Positions 11,381 through 11,397 of a stretch of 11,397 nucleotides of DNA are shown here, piece by piece. Below the pieces are notes generated by a model. It was not told the origin of the DNA, ran no database searches, and saw only the letters and a list, made by a program, of their open reading frames with translations. Source of the stretch: JBOHCT01 sp050699055 (lineage in GTDB: Bacteria > Actinomycetota > Actinomycetes > Streptosporangiales > JBOHCT01). The stretch lies in contig JBOHCT010000138.1 of assembly GCA_050699055.1 (NCBI GenBank), forward strand, positions 1 to 11,397, given 5' to 3'. Both the position numbers and the translations under genes were made by a program. Position 1 is the first letter of the stretch; the number at the start of each line of letters is the position of its first letter.

Positions 11381-11386
11381 AGCTTA
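11381..11386 (-). promoter_or_regulatory. Possible -10 box giving a leaderless leuB transcript
   Basis: On the minus strand TAAGCT ends 6 nt before the leuB ATG, with no ribosome binding site in between. The matching -35 would fall at or past the right edge of the window, so it cannot be checked. Confidence 0.35.
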
Positions 11387-11397
11387 GCGACCCGGGG

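Overview
The window is GC-rich, actinomycete-type chromosomal DNA. Evidence for this is the strong G/C bias at third codon positions, frequent GTG starts, an ECF sigma factor paired with a membrane sensor, and the clustering of leuB, ilvE, cimA, a fumarylacetoacetate-hydrolase-family gene, gltX, tRNA-Gln and tRNA-Glu. From memory, streptomycetes and their relatives keep much of this order, with intervening genes. The genus cannot be fixed from the sequence alone.

Left end (1-1410): the 5' end of a probable SGNH/GDSL hydrolase runs off the left edge on the minus strand. Next comes a divergent pair, a DUF4188 protein (minus) and a MerR-family regulator (plus). They share a 78-bp intergenic region with a TTGACA promoter box, a 19-bp imperfect dyad and a larger 48-bp interrupted palindrome. 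Each gene of the pair is followed directly after its stop codon by a GC-rich hairpin. Middle-left (1411-4565): all functional genes are on the minus strand. They are tRNA-Glu(CTC), a gene-poor spacer of about 470 bp, tRNA-Gln(CTG), gltX, and an FAH-family hydrolase gene whose stop codon overlaps the gltX start. Upstream of the hydrolase is a 187-bp region with two related 40-bp inverted-repeat units.

Centre (4566-6328): cimA (citramalate synthase, isoleucine pathway) lies on the minus strand. Its leader looks like a complete ribosome-mediated attenuator: a promoter, a 13-codon peptide containing Leu-Ile-Ile, a hairpin over the peptide stop codon, and a classic intrinsic terminator with a U-rich tail placed before the cimA ribosome binding site. 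This is the most striking regulatory element in the window.

Right (6390-11397): an ECF sigma factor gene overlaps by 4 bp a gene for a single-pass membrane protein with a Pro/Ser/Thr-rich stalk and an Asp-box (BNR-like) outer domain. Both are on the plus strand and converge on a pentapeptide-repeat gene. Beyond it the minus strand carries leuB-ilvE, a probable operon. leuB, ilvE and cimA belong to the same branched-chain amino acid pathway, so the sigma/sensor/pentapeptide block interrupts a metabolic cluster. Three minus-strand ORFs (leuB, the FAH gene and the cimA leader peptide) have a -10-like hexamer only 6-7 nt before the start codon, which suggests leaderless transcripts.
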